A DNA stretch of 64,000 nucleotides from assembly GCA_910584745.1 (NCBI GenBank), contig CAJUDG010000002.1, positions 62,001-126,000 of the forward strand. The letters are read 5' to 3'. The translations under genes were made by a program, and so were the position numbers. This document shows positions 26,127 to 34,178 of the stretch, in pieces (the stretch's first letter is position 1; each line of letters starts with the position of its first letter). This stretch comes from an uncultured Eubacteriales bacterium (lineage in GTDB: Bacteria > Bacillota > Clostridia > Oscillospirales > Acutalibacteraceae). Under the pieces are notes generated by a model, which saw only the letters and a list, made by a program, of their open reading frames with translations, was not told where the DNA came from and did no database searches.

Positions 26127-26206
26127 TTCCTCCTTTTATGATTCGGCAAGCATCATCCTTAAGGTCGAGTAGGTCTTGTCGGTGGCCTTGCGGATGTCGT
26201 TGTCGG
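26127..26206. repeat. 80-base direct repeat, copy A (lipoprotein 3' end plus next RBS)
   Basis: It matches 28881-28960 at 78 of 80 bases. It covers the last codons (ending MMLAES), the stop and the ribosome site of the following gene. The two copies are 2754 bases apart, exactly the length of two lipoprotein genes. Confidence 0.85.
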
Positions 26207-27518
26207 TTAGGTTCTCGCCCTGCTTTATCCTGTCTCTCAGCTCAATGAACATATGGTCCAGCTCCCGGTCAACGTTGCTGGTAATATAGGCATAGGTGAT
26301 ATCCCCTCGGGCCTCGGCCAGAGCTGTGGACTGTTTGGCCGGAATACTGCAATCCTTAAATTTTTTCTTGTTGTTTGAGAGCAATTCAGTATTCACAGGT
26401 ATACACCCATAGCCGGGGTAGCCCAAAAGAGGGATATCCACAGAGCTTGAATTTTTTATGTTCCAGAAATGCCGGCAGGAGAGGAATTCCTCGCTGAGAA
26501 GCACGTCAACCATGAAGAAAGCGTCTTCCGGATGCTTGGTGCTGTTGCCGACCGCGCACCAGTGCTCAACAGAGGCGGTAACACACCCCTGGGTGCCCTT
26601 GGGCGCGAAGAAGGTAAAATCGGTGTTCCCCTTCGGCGGGTCTTCCGTTCCGCTCAGATAATATAAGCTATAGTCGGAGTAATTGATATACCACATACCA
26701 GAGTTCGTCTTTGAACCGCTGGGCACCTTCGGGTATTTCTCGTATAATGCCAGCGCTTCCTTTGTGCGCTGGAACAATTCGTCCTTATCAAGAAGGAGCT
26801 CCTCGCCTATGTTGTCGGCTATCTGGCCGAAAACGGTCTCCCTAAAGCCGGGGGTGGAGCGTGACACCGCTTGGGCATACATTCTGAGGATATCTTCTTC
26901 CCCGCTGGCGATAGCTTCCTGCCAGTCGGAAGGCAGGCTCTCAGCGTCCGTCTCGCGATGGAGCACGCCCATGGAGAGCCGGTAGAACATGGGCATTATA
27001 TACTGGCTGCCATCGTACTGCCCGGCTGCCATGACAGTTTGGTCCAGCTTGTCCCACTCCATGAATCGTGCGTTTTCTATGTACTTGTCCAGGGGGAGGA
27101 AAAATTTTGAGGCCATTGCGTGCTCGGGGTTGGGAAACAGGGTATCGGTGGGAAGGGAATCCTCACAGCTGCCGAAGCCGGACAGATAGAATACGTCCGG
27201 GCCGTTACCGGCCATGATCTCGGTGCGCATATGGGTAAGCGCAGACTGATACTCGCCGTCCTTCGTAGGGAGCACTTCAAGCTCAACCTTCAGCCCATTG
27301 GGAGTTCCGCCGAAGTGGTCGACTATCTGCTGGAGGGCATGGCTGCCCTCCTTGACGCGGGTCTTGCCGGTGTACCACTTTGACATGCTGCCCATATCTG
27401 TGGCTATGCGCAGGGTTTCGGGCTCTTGGGAGCTCTGCTGGGAGTTTGGCTTTTTTTCTGCGCACCCCACGAGGGCCAGCATAAATACGGACAGCAAAAC
27501 CGCAGTGAGTTTTTTCAT
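26136..27518 (-). CDS. Solute-binding-protein-like lipoprotein, paralog 1
   Basis: 460 residues from the ATG at 27518, which follows AAAGGAGAGAG; an upstream TTG at 27545 would lie before the signal peptide. The lipoprotein signal MKKLTAVLLSVFMLALVGC ends at Cys19, followed by a Ser/Gln linker. The body resembles family 1 extracellular solute-binding proteins (MRTEIMAGNGPDVFYLSGFG, FLPLDKYIENARFMEWDKLDQ, QYIMPMFYRLSMGVL, EDAFFMVDVLLS). It should be lipid-anchored outside the membrane. No permease or ATPase is nearby, so transport is uncertain. It shares its last 20 residues (IRKATDKTYSTLRMMLAES) with paralog 3. Confidence 0.8.
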   Translation of the reverse strand: MKKLTAVLLSVFMLALVGCAEKKPNSQQSSQEPETLRIATDMGSMSKWYTGKTRVKEGSHALQQIVDHFGGTPNGLKVELEVLPTKDGEYQSALTHMRTEIMAGNGPDVFYLSGFGSCEDSLPTDTLFPNPEHAMASKFFLPLDKYIENARFMEWDKLDQTVMAAGQYDGSQYIMPMFYRLSMGVLHRETDAESLPSDWQEAIASGEEDILRMYAQAVSRSTPGFRETVFGQIADNIGEELLLDKDELFQRTKEALALYEKYPKVPSGSKTNSGMWYINYSDYSLYYLSGTEDPPKGNTDFTFFAPKGTQGCVTASVEHWCAVGNSTKHPEDAFFMVDVLLSEEFLSCRHFWNIKNSSSVDIPLLGYPGYGCIPVNTELLSNNKKKFKDCSIPAKQSTALAEARGDITYAYITSNVDRELDHMFIELRDRIKQGENLTDNDIRKATDKTYSTLRMMLAES

Positions 27519-27531
27519 ATAACTCTCTCCT

Positions 27532-28875
27532 TTAAGATTCGGCAAGCATCATATTCATGCGCATATACACGCCGTGCACCAGGTCCTCTATGGGCTTGTC
27601 CGTGCCCTCCTCAAGCTGGAGGTCCAAGTTATAGAGCTCCAGGTCAAGGGGCGTGTAGAAGTCCGCGCCGGACAGGCCGTCACGGAGCTCTGTGAACGCG
27701 GAGTATAGGTTATCCGACATATAGGCGTAGTCACCTTGGGGGCTGCATAACCCGTATCCCCGGCCGGACAGCAGGCCCTCCATGGTGGGTATGGAGTTGT
27801 CCCAGGTAATGTGGGTGTAGAGAATGGACCGCTGGGCCTCTTTGCTCATAAGGTAGTCGGCGATGAAGAAGGCGTCGCCGGGGCGCTTGGTGTTGACGTT
27901 TATCCCGAGAAAGCTGGTGGCCAAGGCCGTATACCCGCCGCCGCGGGAGTAGACCGGCACAAGCGCCAGCTCGTTTTCCTTGCCGTACTCATCGTCGAAC
28001 CAGATATTCGGTTTCAGCGACTGGGAGGCCCTCTCCGGCAGCTCCGTGGCCTTTATGCGTTCCTTGGCGTCCTGCCGCATGGCGACGTATTCCAAAAGCT
28101 CCTCCTCGGTTATGGCCAGCTCGTCCTTTTTGTAGTCGGCAAGGGGCGCGAGAGCGGTGCTCTGTAAGGCCAGGTGTGAGGAAGCCGCGGCGGCAAGCAG
28201 CTCCGGCGGGCCGGAGAGCATGTCCTTCCAGCTGAGCCCGGCGTCCGGCTTTATGGACACATCCTCCGCTTTGAAGTATGTGACCGGCACGGTATAGGTC
28301 ATGGGCAATAGGAGCTGCCCATGCTCGTTCTTCCCGGCCTCCATTACCGCCGGGGTCAGCTTGTCCCACTCCATAAACTGGGCCTTCTCTATATAGCCGT
28401 CCAGGGGCAGGAACATGTTGCGCTCCATGGCCTGCTGGGGGAACTTGAACAGCGCGTCCACAAACTGGCCGGAGCGGGTCGCCTCGTTCCAGTACCATGC
28501 CTGGCCGCTCAAACACACGAACACGTCCGGGCCCTTCCCGGCCATCATCTCCGTGCGCAGGGCCGTAAGGTACGCGTCCCGCTCGTCCCCGGAGCTTGGA
28601 GGGAACTCAAGCTCTATATCCTCCGGCCCGCCCAGCTCCGCTATCACGTTCTGGAAGCTCTTATATTGCGCATTGCCTCCCTTAGAGGATATCTCCTGGA
28701 AATCATCCAAAGTCTTCTGGACGGAGGAGGACACGCGGCTGCCGAACCCCACGTCTATCAATACCCGCAGGGGCTCCTGCTCCCCGCCCTCCGGCGCCTG
28801 GCTCTCCCCGTCCGGCCTGCACCCACAGAGGGTGAGCATAAATACGGACAGCAAAACCACAGTAAGTTTTTTCAC
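27532..28875 (-). CDS. Solute-binding-protein-like lipoprotein, paralog 2
   Basis: 447 residues from a GTG at 28875 with AAAGGAGGAA as ribosome site; the longer open frame to 29325 is only a shadow of the next gene. The signal VKKLTVVLLSVFMLTLCGC ends at Cys19. The body is the most diverged of the three paralogs but keeps LRTEMMAGKGPDVFVCLSG, FLPLDGYIEKAQFMEWDKL, LLPMTYTVPVTYF and the C-terminal MMLAES. It is more GC-rich than paralogs 1 and 3. Ligand unknown. The stop is 13 bases before the start of paralog 1. Confidence 0.8.
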   Translation of the reverse strand: MKKLTVVLLSVFMLTLCGCRPDGESQAPEGGEQEPLRVLIDVGFGSRVSSSVQKTLDDFQEISSKGGNAQYKSFQNVIAELGGPEDIELEFPPSSGDERDAYLTALRTEMMAGKGPDVFVCLSGQAWYWNEATRSGQFVDALFKFPQQAMERNMFLPLDGYIEKAQFMEWDKLTPAVMEAGKNEHGQLLLPMTYTVPVTYFKAEDVSIKPDAGLSWKDMLSGPPELLAAAASSHLALQSTALAPLADYKKDELAITEEELLEYVAMRQDAKERIKATELPERASQSLKPNIWFDDEYGKENELALVPVYSRGGGYTALATSFLGINVNTKRPGDAFFIADYLMSKEAQRSILYTHITWDNSIPTMEGLLSGRGYGLCSPQGDYAYMSDNLYSAFTELRDGLSGADFYTPLDLELYNLDLQLEEGTDKPIEDLVHGVYMRMNMMLAES

Positions 28876-28880
28876 ATAGT

Positions 28881-28960
28881 TTCCTCCTTTTATGATTCGG
28901 CAAGCATCATCCTCAAGGTCGAGTAGGTCTTGTCGGTGGCCTTGCGGATGTCGTCGTCGG
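28881..28960. repeat. 80-base direct repeat, copy B
   Basis: It matches 26127-26206 with two mismatches. It holds the 3' end of lipoprotein paralog 3 and the ribosome site of paralog 2. Recombination between the copies would remove paralogs 1 and 2 cleanly. Confidence 0.85.
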
Positions 28961-30292
28961 TGATGTTTTCGCCTTGTTCCAGTCTTTCTACTAACTCTAT
29001 AAACATATGGTCCAGCTGGCAGTCTGTATTGCCGGTGAGATAAGCGAAGGTAACGCTTTCCCTTCCGTCCTTCAGAGCCTCCATTTGCCTTTCGGAATGG
29101 ATGGGGTTTTCGGCCTTCGCCATGAAATAGCCCTTGGGCGTGCTGAGGATGGAGCTGTGGACAGGTATCGCGCCCATATTGACGGCGGTGAACATTATGC
29201 CCTCGTTTGAAAGAAAATTTTTGGAATCCCAGAATTTTGTGTAGCTGAGGAAATCCCTGCTCAAGAGAAAATCTGTGATAAAGAAAGCTTCCTCGGGGAA
29301 TTTGGTGTTCTTGTTTACCGCGCACCAGGTCTCCACAGAAGCGGTCACGCCGCCCTGGGGATTCCTTGGAGTAAAGAAAGTGTAAGTGACATCTTCCTCA
29401 CTGGTATAGTCCAGCCAGTAATAGTCGAGCGTCCACACACAGTCGTCAAGGGCGCGGCCCTTTATACCTTCGGGAAATTCCCTGTATAGATCCAGCGCTT
29501 CTTTAGTCCGCTGGAAAAGCTCGTCCTGCCCGATAAGAAGCTCCTCGTTTGCATTGTCCGCTATCTGCTCGAAGGCCATCTCCCGGAAACCGGGCAGTTC
29601 AGTAGCCGCCCGGGAATACTGCCTGCGAACCTCATCGACTGGACAGGAAAGCGCCTGTGTCCAGTCGGCGGGCAGGGAGGACGCGTCCGCCTCCTTGCGC
29701 AGGACGCCCATGGGAATACGGTAGAGCATTGGCAGAATATACTGCTTGCCGTCGTACTTGCCGGCATCCATCACCTTCTGGTCGAGATTATCGAACTCCA
29801 TAAACTGGGCGTTTTCAATATACTCGTCCAGCGGAAGGAAAAAACCGGAAGCCATAGCGTGTTCAGGGTTTGGGAACAAGGTGGAGTCCGGCAGACCTTG
29901 AATGCCGCCGCCGAATCCGGAAAGATGGAACACGTCGGGCCCGCCGCCCGCCATTATCTCCGTCCTCAGGTGGGTCAGCTCGGCATCGTACTGCGAACTC
30001 TCTATAGGCAGTATTTCCAGTTCAACATTTATATCGTTCGGCATTCCACCGAAGTGTTCTATCATCTCCTGGAATGCCCGCTTGCCGCGCGCTGGCAGAT
30101 CCGGGTTCGGAGAGTACCAGTTGGCAACCTGATATGAATCCGTCACCACCCGCAAAACCTCGGGCTCCTTCGTATCTTCGCTTACCTCGCTGGAGCTGCT
30201 AGAGCTCTCTTGCGGGGGGGGGGGGTAGATCCCTGGCAGGCGCAGAGGGTGAGCATTAGGATGGACATTAAGATCGCGGTGAGTTTTTTCAT
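28890..30292 (-). CDS. Solute-binding-protein-like lipoprotein, paralog 3, frameshifted at a poly-C tract (phase-variable candidate)
   Basis: The ATG at 30292 (after GGAGGAAAATGTC) begins a lipoprotein signal MKKLTAILMSILMLTLCAC. Right after it, minus-strand C x12 (30225-30214) puts the signal out of frame with the body: translation stops at 30182-30184 after 36 residues. With 13 (or 10) C the frame runs on through a PPPPQESSSSSE linker into the intact 421-residue body, and all codons to the stop at 28890 are sound. This is the arrangement of a slipped-strand phase switch, or a recent or assembly indel. Body motifs match paralog 1: LRTEIMAGGGPDVFHLSGFG, FLPLDEYIENAQFMEFDNLDQ. It follows pyrB by 26 bases. 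Confidence 0.75.
30214..30225. repeat. Homopolymer tract, 12 G (+) / 12 C (-), in the lipoprotein signal-linker junction
   Basis: A run of 12 identical bases sits 23 codons after the paralog 3 start, between the lipobox and the linker. Such tracts slip during replication. The present length is out of frame by one base. Confidence 0.9.
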
Positions 30293-30318
30293 GACATTTT
30301 CCTCCAAATTATTATAAA

Positions 30319-31251
30319 TTACGCTTCAAGAATATCCGGCTCCAGCCCCAAAAGCGCCAGTATCAGCGCCATTCTGACGAACACGCCGCCCCGGGCCTGC
30401 TCGAAGTATAGGGCCCGGGGGTCCTCGTCCACGAGGGTGTCTATCTCGTTGACCCTTGGCAGGGGGTGCATTATCACAAGGTCCTTTTTGGCGCTTTTCA
30501 GCTTTTCGGGGGTGAGGATATAGGAGTCCTTAAGGCGAACGTAGTCCTCCTCGTTGAAGAAGCGCTCCCGCTGGACCCGGGTCATGTAGAGCACGTCAAG
30601 CTCGGGCATGACCTCCTCTATCTTTCTGGCCTCGGTGAAGCTGTGGCCCGAGGGCATGAGCACCTCTTTCACTATGTACCCCGGGGCCCGCAGCTCCTCG
30701 GGGGAGATGAGCACGAAGCGCACGTTCTCATACCGCACCAGGGACTTTATCAGGGAGTGGACCGTGCGGCCGAATTTCAGGTCGCCGCAGAGGCCTATTG
30801 TGAGGTTGCCTATCTCCCCGCGCTTTCTCTTTATCATGAACATGTCGGTCAGGGTCTGGGTGGGGTGCTGGTGGCCGCCGTCCCCGGCGTTCACAACGGG
30901 TATCTTTGAGTAGCGTGCGGCCACGAAGGGCGCGCCCTCTTTGAAGTGCCGCATGGCGGCGATGTCCGCATAGCCGGATATCATGCGGATGGTGTCGGCC
31001 ACGCTCTCGCCCTTGGCGGCAGAGCTGCTGCCCGCCGAGGAGAAGCCCAGAACCTGCCCCCCAAGCCGCAGCATGGCCGACTCGAAGCTAAGGCGCGTGC
31101 GGGTGCTGGGCTCGAAAAAGAGCGTCGCAAGGATCTTCCCGTCGCAGCAGTGGGCGTACTCCCGGGGCCTGTCCAGTATCCTTCCGGCCAGCTCCAAAAG
31201 CCTTGAGGTCTCCTGCGTGTTAAAGTCCAGAGGGTCAATGAGATGTCGCAT
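30319..31251 (-). CDS. pyrB: Aspartate carbamoyltransferase catalytic subunit PyrB
   Basis: 310 residues from the ATG at 31251 (ribosome site AAAGGCGG); the longer open frame upstream runs through the promoter and is not coding. Family motifs are FFEPSTRTRLSFESAM (carbamoyl-phosphate site), DGGHQHPTQTLTDMF, MTRVQRERF (aspartate loop) and HPLPRVNEI. It condenses carbamoyl phosphate with aspartate, the first committed step of pyrimidine synthesis. It is the first gene of a long - strand series and is preceded by a consensus promoter and a terminator-like hairpin, so transcription attenuation is likely. Its partner pyrI lies 4.2 kb downstream. Confidence 0.96.
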   Translation of the reverse strand: MRHLIDPLDFNTQETSRLLELAGRILDRPREYAHCCDGKILATLFFEPSTRTRLSFESAMLRLGGQVLGFSSAGSSSAAKGESVADTIRMISGYADIAAMRHFKEGAPFVAARYSKIPVVNAGDGGHQHPTQTLTDMFMIKRKRGEIGNLTIGLCGDLKFGRTVHSLIKSLVRYENVRFVLISPEELRAPGYIVKEVLMPSGHSFTEARKIEEVMPELDVLYMTRVQRERFFNEEDYVRLKDSYILTPEKLKSAKKDLVIMHPLPRVNEIDTLVDEDPRALYFEQARGGVFVRMALILALLGLEPDILEA

Positions 31252-31282
31252 AATAAACCGCCTTTCCGGGTCAATATTGGCT

Positions 31283-31314
31283 CTAAAAAGGCCGCGGGCA
31301 ACATAACCCGCGGC
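31283..31314 (-). terminator. Attenuator-like hairpin in the pyrB leader
   Basis: On the - strand GCCGCGGG pairs with CCCGCGGC over an 8-base loop and is followed at once by CTTTTTAG. The hairpin begins only about 9 bases after the predicted transcript start and lies 32 bases before the pyrB ATG. There is no room for a PyrR-type antiterminator. Confidence 0.75.
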
Positions 31315-31329
31315 TGTGTTCACTATAAA

Positions 31330-31358
31330 ATTATACCTGATTCCGGGGGATGTGTCAA
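31330..31358 (-). promoter_or_regulatory. Consensus SigA promoter of pyrB
   Basis: On the - strand TTGACA (31358-31353) and TATAAT (31335-31330) are 17 bases apart. The -35 overlaps the stop codon of the upstream membrane-protein gene. The transcript should start near 31323. Confidence 0.88.
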
Positions 31359-31840
31359 TGGGATTCCTCGGATTCCAGACAGCATACCCAGTCCAGTATC
31401 TCGGCGCATTTTTCATAGGTGGCAAGGGAGCTGTCGGCCGCGCCGCCGGCGTTCCAGGAGGTAACCAAGTATATCTCGCCCGCATCGGTCATGAACCGCC
31501 CTATCCTAGAGCCTTCGGCCTCCCGGCGCACGCTGTCCGCCAGTTTTATGCGGGAGATATTTTTCTCGTCAAACAGCAGGAAGGCCCGTTCAGTCTCGCC
31601 GTCGTGGCATCCGGCAGGGTCCTCCCTATAGCTTTTAAAGGGCCGTACCCGCATGACCGCCCTGAGCGATTTTGAGCGCCGGTTGAGGAAGAGCACGGAA
31701 TTCGAATAGGTGGCGTATTCGGACAGATACTGTATCAGCCCGCCTCCGCTCTCCTCTGCCCTGGCAGGGTCCAGCCCGGGGATCAACTTCGCGGCGCAGA
31801 CGATAACGGCCACGACAATTATTATAAGCACCGCCGCCAT
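31355..31840 (-). CDS. Uncharacterised single-pass membrane protein
   Basis: 161 residues from the ATG at 31840 (ribosome site GGGGAGGCGAAGGG). An N-terminal membrane helix (AAVLIIIVVAVIVCAAKLI) is followed by a soluble domain of about 135 residues with YATYSNSVLFLNRRSKSLRA, ERAFLLFDEKNISRIKL and EIYLVTSWNAGG. I do not recognise the family. It has its own TTGACA/TAAAAT promoter with a palindrome in the spacer, and is divergent from an XRE regulator gene that may control it. Its stop overlaps the pyrB -35 box. Confidence 0.7.
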   Translation of the reverse strand: MAAVLIIIVVAVIVCAAKLIPGLDPARAEESGGGLIQYLSEYATYSNSVLFLNRRSKSLRAVMRVRPFKSYREDPAGCHDGETERAFLLFDEKNISRIKLADSVRREAEGSRIGRFMTDAGEIYLVTSWNAGGAADSSLATYEKCAEILDWVCCLESEESH

Positions 31841-31893
31841 CCCTTCGCCTCCCCGCGATGCCGGAGCCTTTTGCGCCGGCAAATTATTGTACA

Positions 31894-31922
31894 ATTTTAT
31901 CACACTTTAAAAGTGTTGTCAA
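31894..31922 (-). promoter_or_regulatory. Promoter of the membrane-protein gene with spacer operator
   Basis: On the - strand TTGACA (31922-31917) and TAAAAT (31899-31894) are 17 bases apart. The spacer holds a perfect palindrome ACACTTT-a-AAAGTGT (31902-31916), well placed for repression. Confidence 0.75.
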
Positions 31923-31951
31923 TAAAGAGTTTATCCCCGGAGCATAATACA

Positions 31952-31974
31952 AATAACACCTATAGGTTGTTATT
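31952..31974. promoter_or_regulatory. Palindromic operator candidate before the XRE gene
   Basis: AATAACA-CCTATAGG-TtGTTATT is symmetric around CCTATAGG (31959-31966) with a one-base bulge. It lies 23 bases before the XRE start and could be an autoregulatory site. Confidence 0.5.
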
Positions 31975-31996
31975 ATATTATCGGGGTGAACAAGAA

Positions 31997-32314
31997 ATGG
32001 TTAAAAACCTTCGCAGCCTGCGCATAAGCAGGGGCGTAAGCCAACAGAAGATCGCGGACTATCTGGGGATAACCCAGCAGTCCGTAAACAGATATGAAAA
32101 GCAGAAGTTTGAGCCGGATATCGGTACCCTCATCATGCTTGCCGACTACTTTGGGACCACCGTCGACTACCTTATTGGCCATACCCCTCCGGGTGATACG
32201 GCGGCTCCTGAACTCAGCCGGGAGGAATGGGCGCTTATCAGGGACTACAGGCGGCTGGACGGGGGGGAGAAGGAGAGCATACGGATGGTCGTTAAAAACT
32301 ATCTTAAAGAATAA
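31997..32314 (+). CDS. XRE-family helix-turn-helix regulator
   Basis: 105 residues from the ATG at 31997; upstream in-frame codons run through the divergent promoter region. Residues 3-60 are a Cro/CI-type helix-turn-helix (LRSLRISRGVSQQKIADYLGITQQSVNRYEKQKFEPD, LADYFGTTVDYLIG); the tail (SREEWALIRDYRRLDGGEKESIRMVVKNYL) is typical of small Firmicute regulators. It probably binds the palindromes at 31902-31916 and/or 31952-31974. A strong terminator follows. Confidence 0.88.
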   Translation: MVKNLRSLRISRGVSQQKIADYLGITQQSVNRYEKQKFEPDIGTLIMLADYFGTTVDYLIGHTPPGDTAAPELSREEWALIRDYRRLDGGEKESIRMVVKNYLKE

Positions 32315-32342
32315 AAGAACCGGATAAAACCGGTTCTTTTTT
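32315..32342. terminator. Bidirectional terminator between the XRE gene and atpC
   Basis: AAGAACCGG (32315-32323) pairs with CCGGTTCTT (32330-32338), flanked by A and T runs on both sides. It lies between the convergent XRE and ATP synthase transcripts. Confidence 0.88.
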
Positions 32343-32343
32343 A

Positions 32344-32760
32344 TCAGTGCTTTCCCGTATAGCTGGACTTTACCCGAAGCCTGTTAAGCGCCCTTGCAAG
32401 GGTGCCCTGGGCCACCTGATACTCCTGGATGGACTTCTTCTGCAGGATGGCCTCCATGGCCTCGTCGGCCTCCCGCTGGGCCCGGGCGGCGTCTATCTCC
32501 TCGGGGCGCTCGGCAGAGTCTACAAGCACAAGCACCTCGTTGTTCTCCACCTTCACCATCCCCGGGGACACCGCCGCCAGCTGCACCTCGCAGCCTGGGG
32601 CCTGATACCTGAGGGTCCCGGGCTGGACGGCGGCTATCATTGCGCTGTGGTGGGCCAGGATGCCCAGCTCGCCGTCGCTGGTGGGTACTGTAAGGCTTAC
32701 GCAGGGGCCGTCGTAGAAGGTGCGGTCGGCGGCCAGTATATGCACCTGGAACTGCTGCAT
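32344..32760 (-). CDS. atpC: ATP synthase F1 epsilon subunit
   Basis: 138 residues. The N-terminal beta barrel (FQVHILAADRTFYDGPCVSLTVPTSDGELGILAHHSAMIAAV) and the C-terminal helical hairpin (DAARAQREADEAMEAILQ) match AtpC. It is part of the central stalk and can inhibit ATP hydrolysis. Its ATG overlaps the atpD stop by one base. Last gene of the ATP synthase operon. Confidence 0.95.
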   Translation of the reverse strand: MQQFQVHILAADRTFYDGPCVSLTVPTSDGELGILAHHSAMIAAVQPGTLRYQAPGCEVQLAAVSPGMVKVENNEVLVLVDSAERPEEIDAARAQREADEAMEAILQKKSIQEYQVAQGTLARALNRLRVKSSYTGKH

Positions 32761-34172
32761 CAGGCCTCACCCGCTTCCAGCTTTTTCGCCTTTTCCACCA
32801 CGTCCCGCCAGGTGCCCACGTTGTAGAAGGCCGCCTCGGGGTACTGGTCCAGCTCGCCGTCCACCAGGGCCCCGAAGCTCTCAAGGGTGTCCTTCAGGGG
32901 CACGTATATGCCGGGAAGGCCGGTGAACTTCTCAGCTACGTGGGTGGGCTGGGCGAAGAACCGCTGGAGCCGTCTGGCCCGGCCCACTATCCGGCGGTCC
33001 TCCTCGCTGAGCTCATCCATGCCCAGGATGGCGATGATGTCCTGTAGCTCGCTGTACTTCTCAAGTATCTCCTGGCACTTTCTCGCTATCCTGTAGTGCT
33101 CCTCGCCCACGATGTCCGCCTCGAGGATCCGAGATGTGGAGGCCAGGGGGTCCACGGCGGGGTATATGCCCTGCTCGGATATCTTGCGGCTTAGAACGGT
33201 GGTGGCGTCCAGGTGGGCGAAGGTGGTTGCCGTGGCCGGGTCCGTCAGGTCGTCGGCGGGCACGTACACCGCCTGGACCGAGGTGACGGAACCGTCCTTG
33301 GTGGAGGTTATGCGCTCCTGGAGCTCGCCCATCTCGTTTGCCAGTGTGGGCTGATAGCCCACGGCCGAGGGCATACGGCCAAGCAAAGTTGAGACCTCGC
33401 TGCCCGCCTGGACGAAGCGGAAGATGTTGTCGATGAACAGGAGCACGTCCTTGTGCTCCACGTCTCTGAAGTGCTCGGCCATGGTGAGCCCGGAGAGGGC
33501 CACTCTCATGCGCACGCCCGGGGACTCGTTCATCTGGCCGAAGACAAGGGCGGTCTTGTCGGAAACGCCGCTCTCCTGCATCTCCCGCCAGAGGTCGTTG
33601 CCCTCCCGGCTGCGCTCGCCCACGCCGGTGAAGATTGAGTAGCCGCCGTGCTCCATAGCCACGTTGTGTATAAGCTCCTGGATGAGCACGGTCTTGCCCA
33701 CGCCCGCGCCGCCGAAAAGGCCGATCTTGCCGCCACGGGGATAGGGCTCCAGAAGGTCTATCACCTTAAGGCCCGTCTCAAGTATCTCAACGGCGGGGCT
33801 CTGCTCCTCAAAGCTGGGGGCCTTGCGGTATATGCTCTTTACCGGCGTGCCCTCGGGTACGGGCCCCTTGCCGTCGATGGGCTCGCCCAGCACGTTGAAC
33901 ATGCGGCCCAGTGTGGCCGTGCCCACGGGCACCTCGATGGTCCTGCCGGGCACCGCCACGGCAAGGCCCCTTTGAAGCCCCTCGCTGGGGGAGAGCATGA
34001 CGCAGCGCACCGTGTCCGACGACAGGTGCTGGGCCACCTCCATGACCCGGACCTCGCCGCGAAGCTCCACGGTAAGCTTTTCCCGCAGCTTCGGCAGCGC
34101 GCCGTCAACTATCTCCACGTCCACCACGGGGCCGGATATCTGTACGATGATGCCGCGTTCAAGGTTATCCAT
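32760..34172 (-). CDS. atpD: ATP synthase F1 beta subunit
   Basis: 470 residues, the usual length. It has the P-loop GGAGVGKTVLIQELIHN, GERSREGNDLW, the LFIDNIFRFVQAGSEVS Walker B region and the AMGYQPTL-like stretch (SAVGYQPTLANEMG). It carries the catalytic sites of the F1 head. It sits between atpG (6 bases upstream) and atpC in the operon. Confidence 0.98.
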   Translation of the reverse strand: MDNLERGIIVQISGPVVDVEIVDGALPKLREKLTVELRGEVRVMEVAQHLSSDTVRCVMLSPSEGLQRGLAVAVPGRTIEVPVGTATLGRMFNVLGEPIDGKGPVPEGTPVKSIYRKAPSFEEQSPAVEILETGLKVIDLLEPYPRGGKIGLFGGAGVGKTVLIQELIHNVAMEHGGYSIFTGVGERSREGNDLWREMQESGVSDKTALVFGQMNESPGVRMRVALSGLTMAEHFRDVEHKDVLLFIDNIFRFVQAGSEVSTLLGRMPSAVGYQPTLANEMGELQERITSTKDGSVTSVQAVYVPADDLTDPATATTFAHLDATTVLSRKISEQGIYPAVDPLASTSRILEADIVGEEHYRIARKCQEILEKYSELQDIIAILGMDELSEEDRRIVGRARRLQRFFAQPTHVAEKFTGLPGIYVPLKDTLESFGALVDGELDQYPEAAFYNVGTWRDVVEKAKKLEAGEA

Positions 34173-34178
34173 CGTATA

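Noticed and set aside
28876..29325. A 150-residue N-terminal extension of lipoprotein paralog 2
   Set aside because: It is a shadow of the paralog 3 frame; the lipoprotein signal and ribosome site place the start at 28875.
26136..30292. Treating the lipoproteins as part of an ABC sugar importer
   Set aside because: No permease or ATPase gene is in the neighbourhood, so only the binding-protein-like fold is supported.
30981..31304. A pyrB leader peptide starting in the attenuator loop
   Set aside because: No ribosome site precedes the ATG and the frame runs far into pyrB; kept only as a remark in the attenuator finding.
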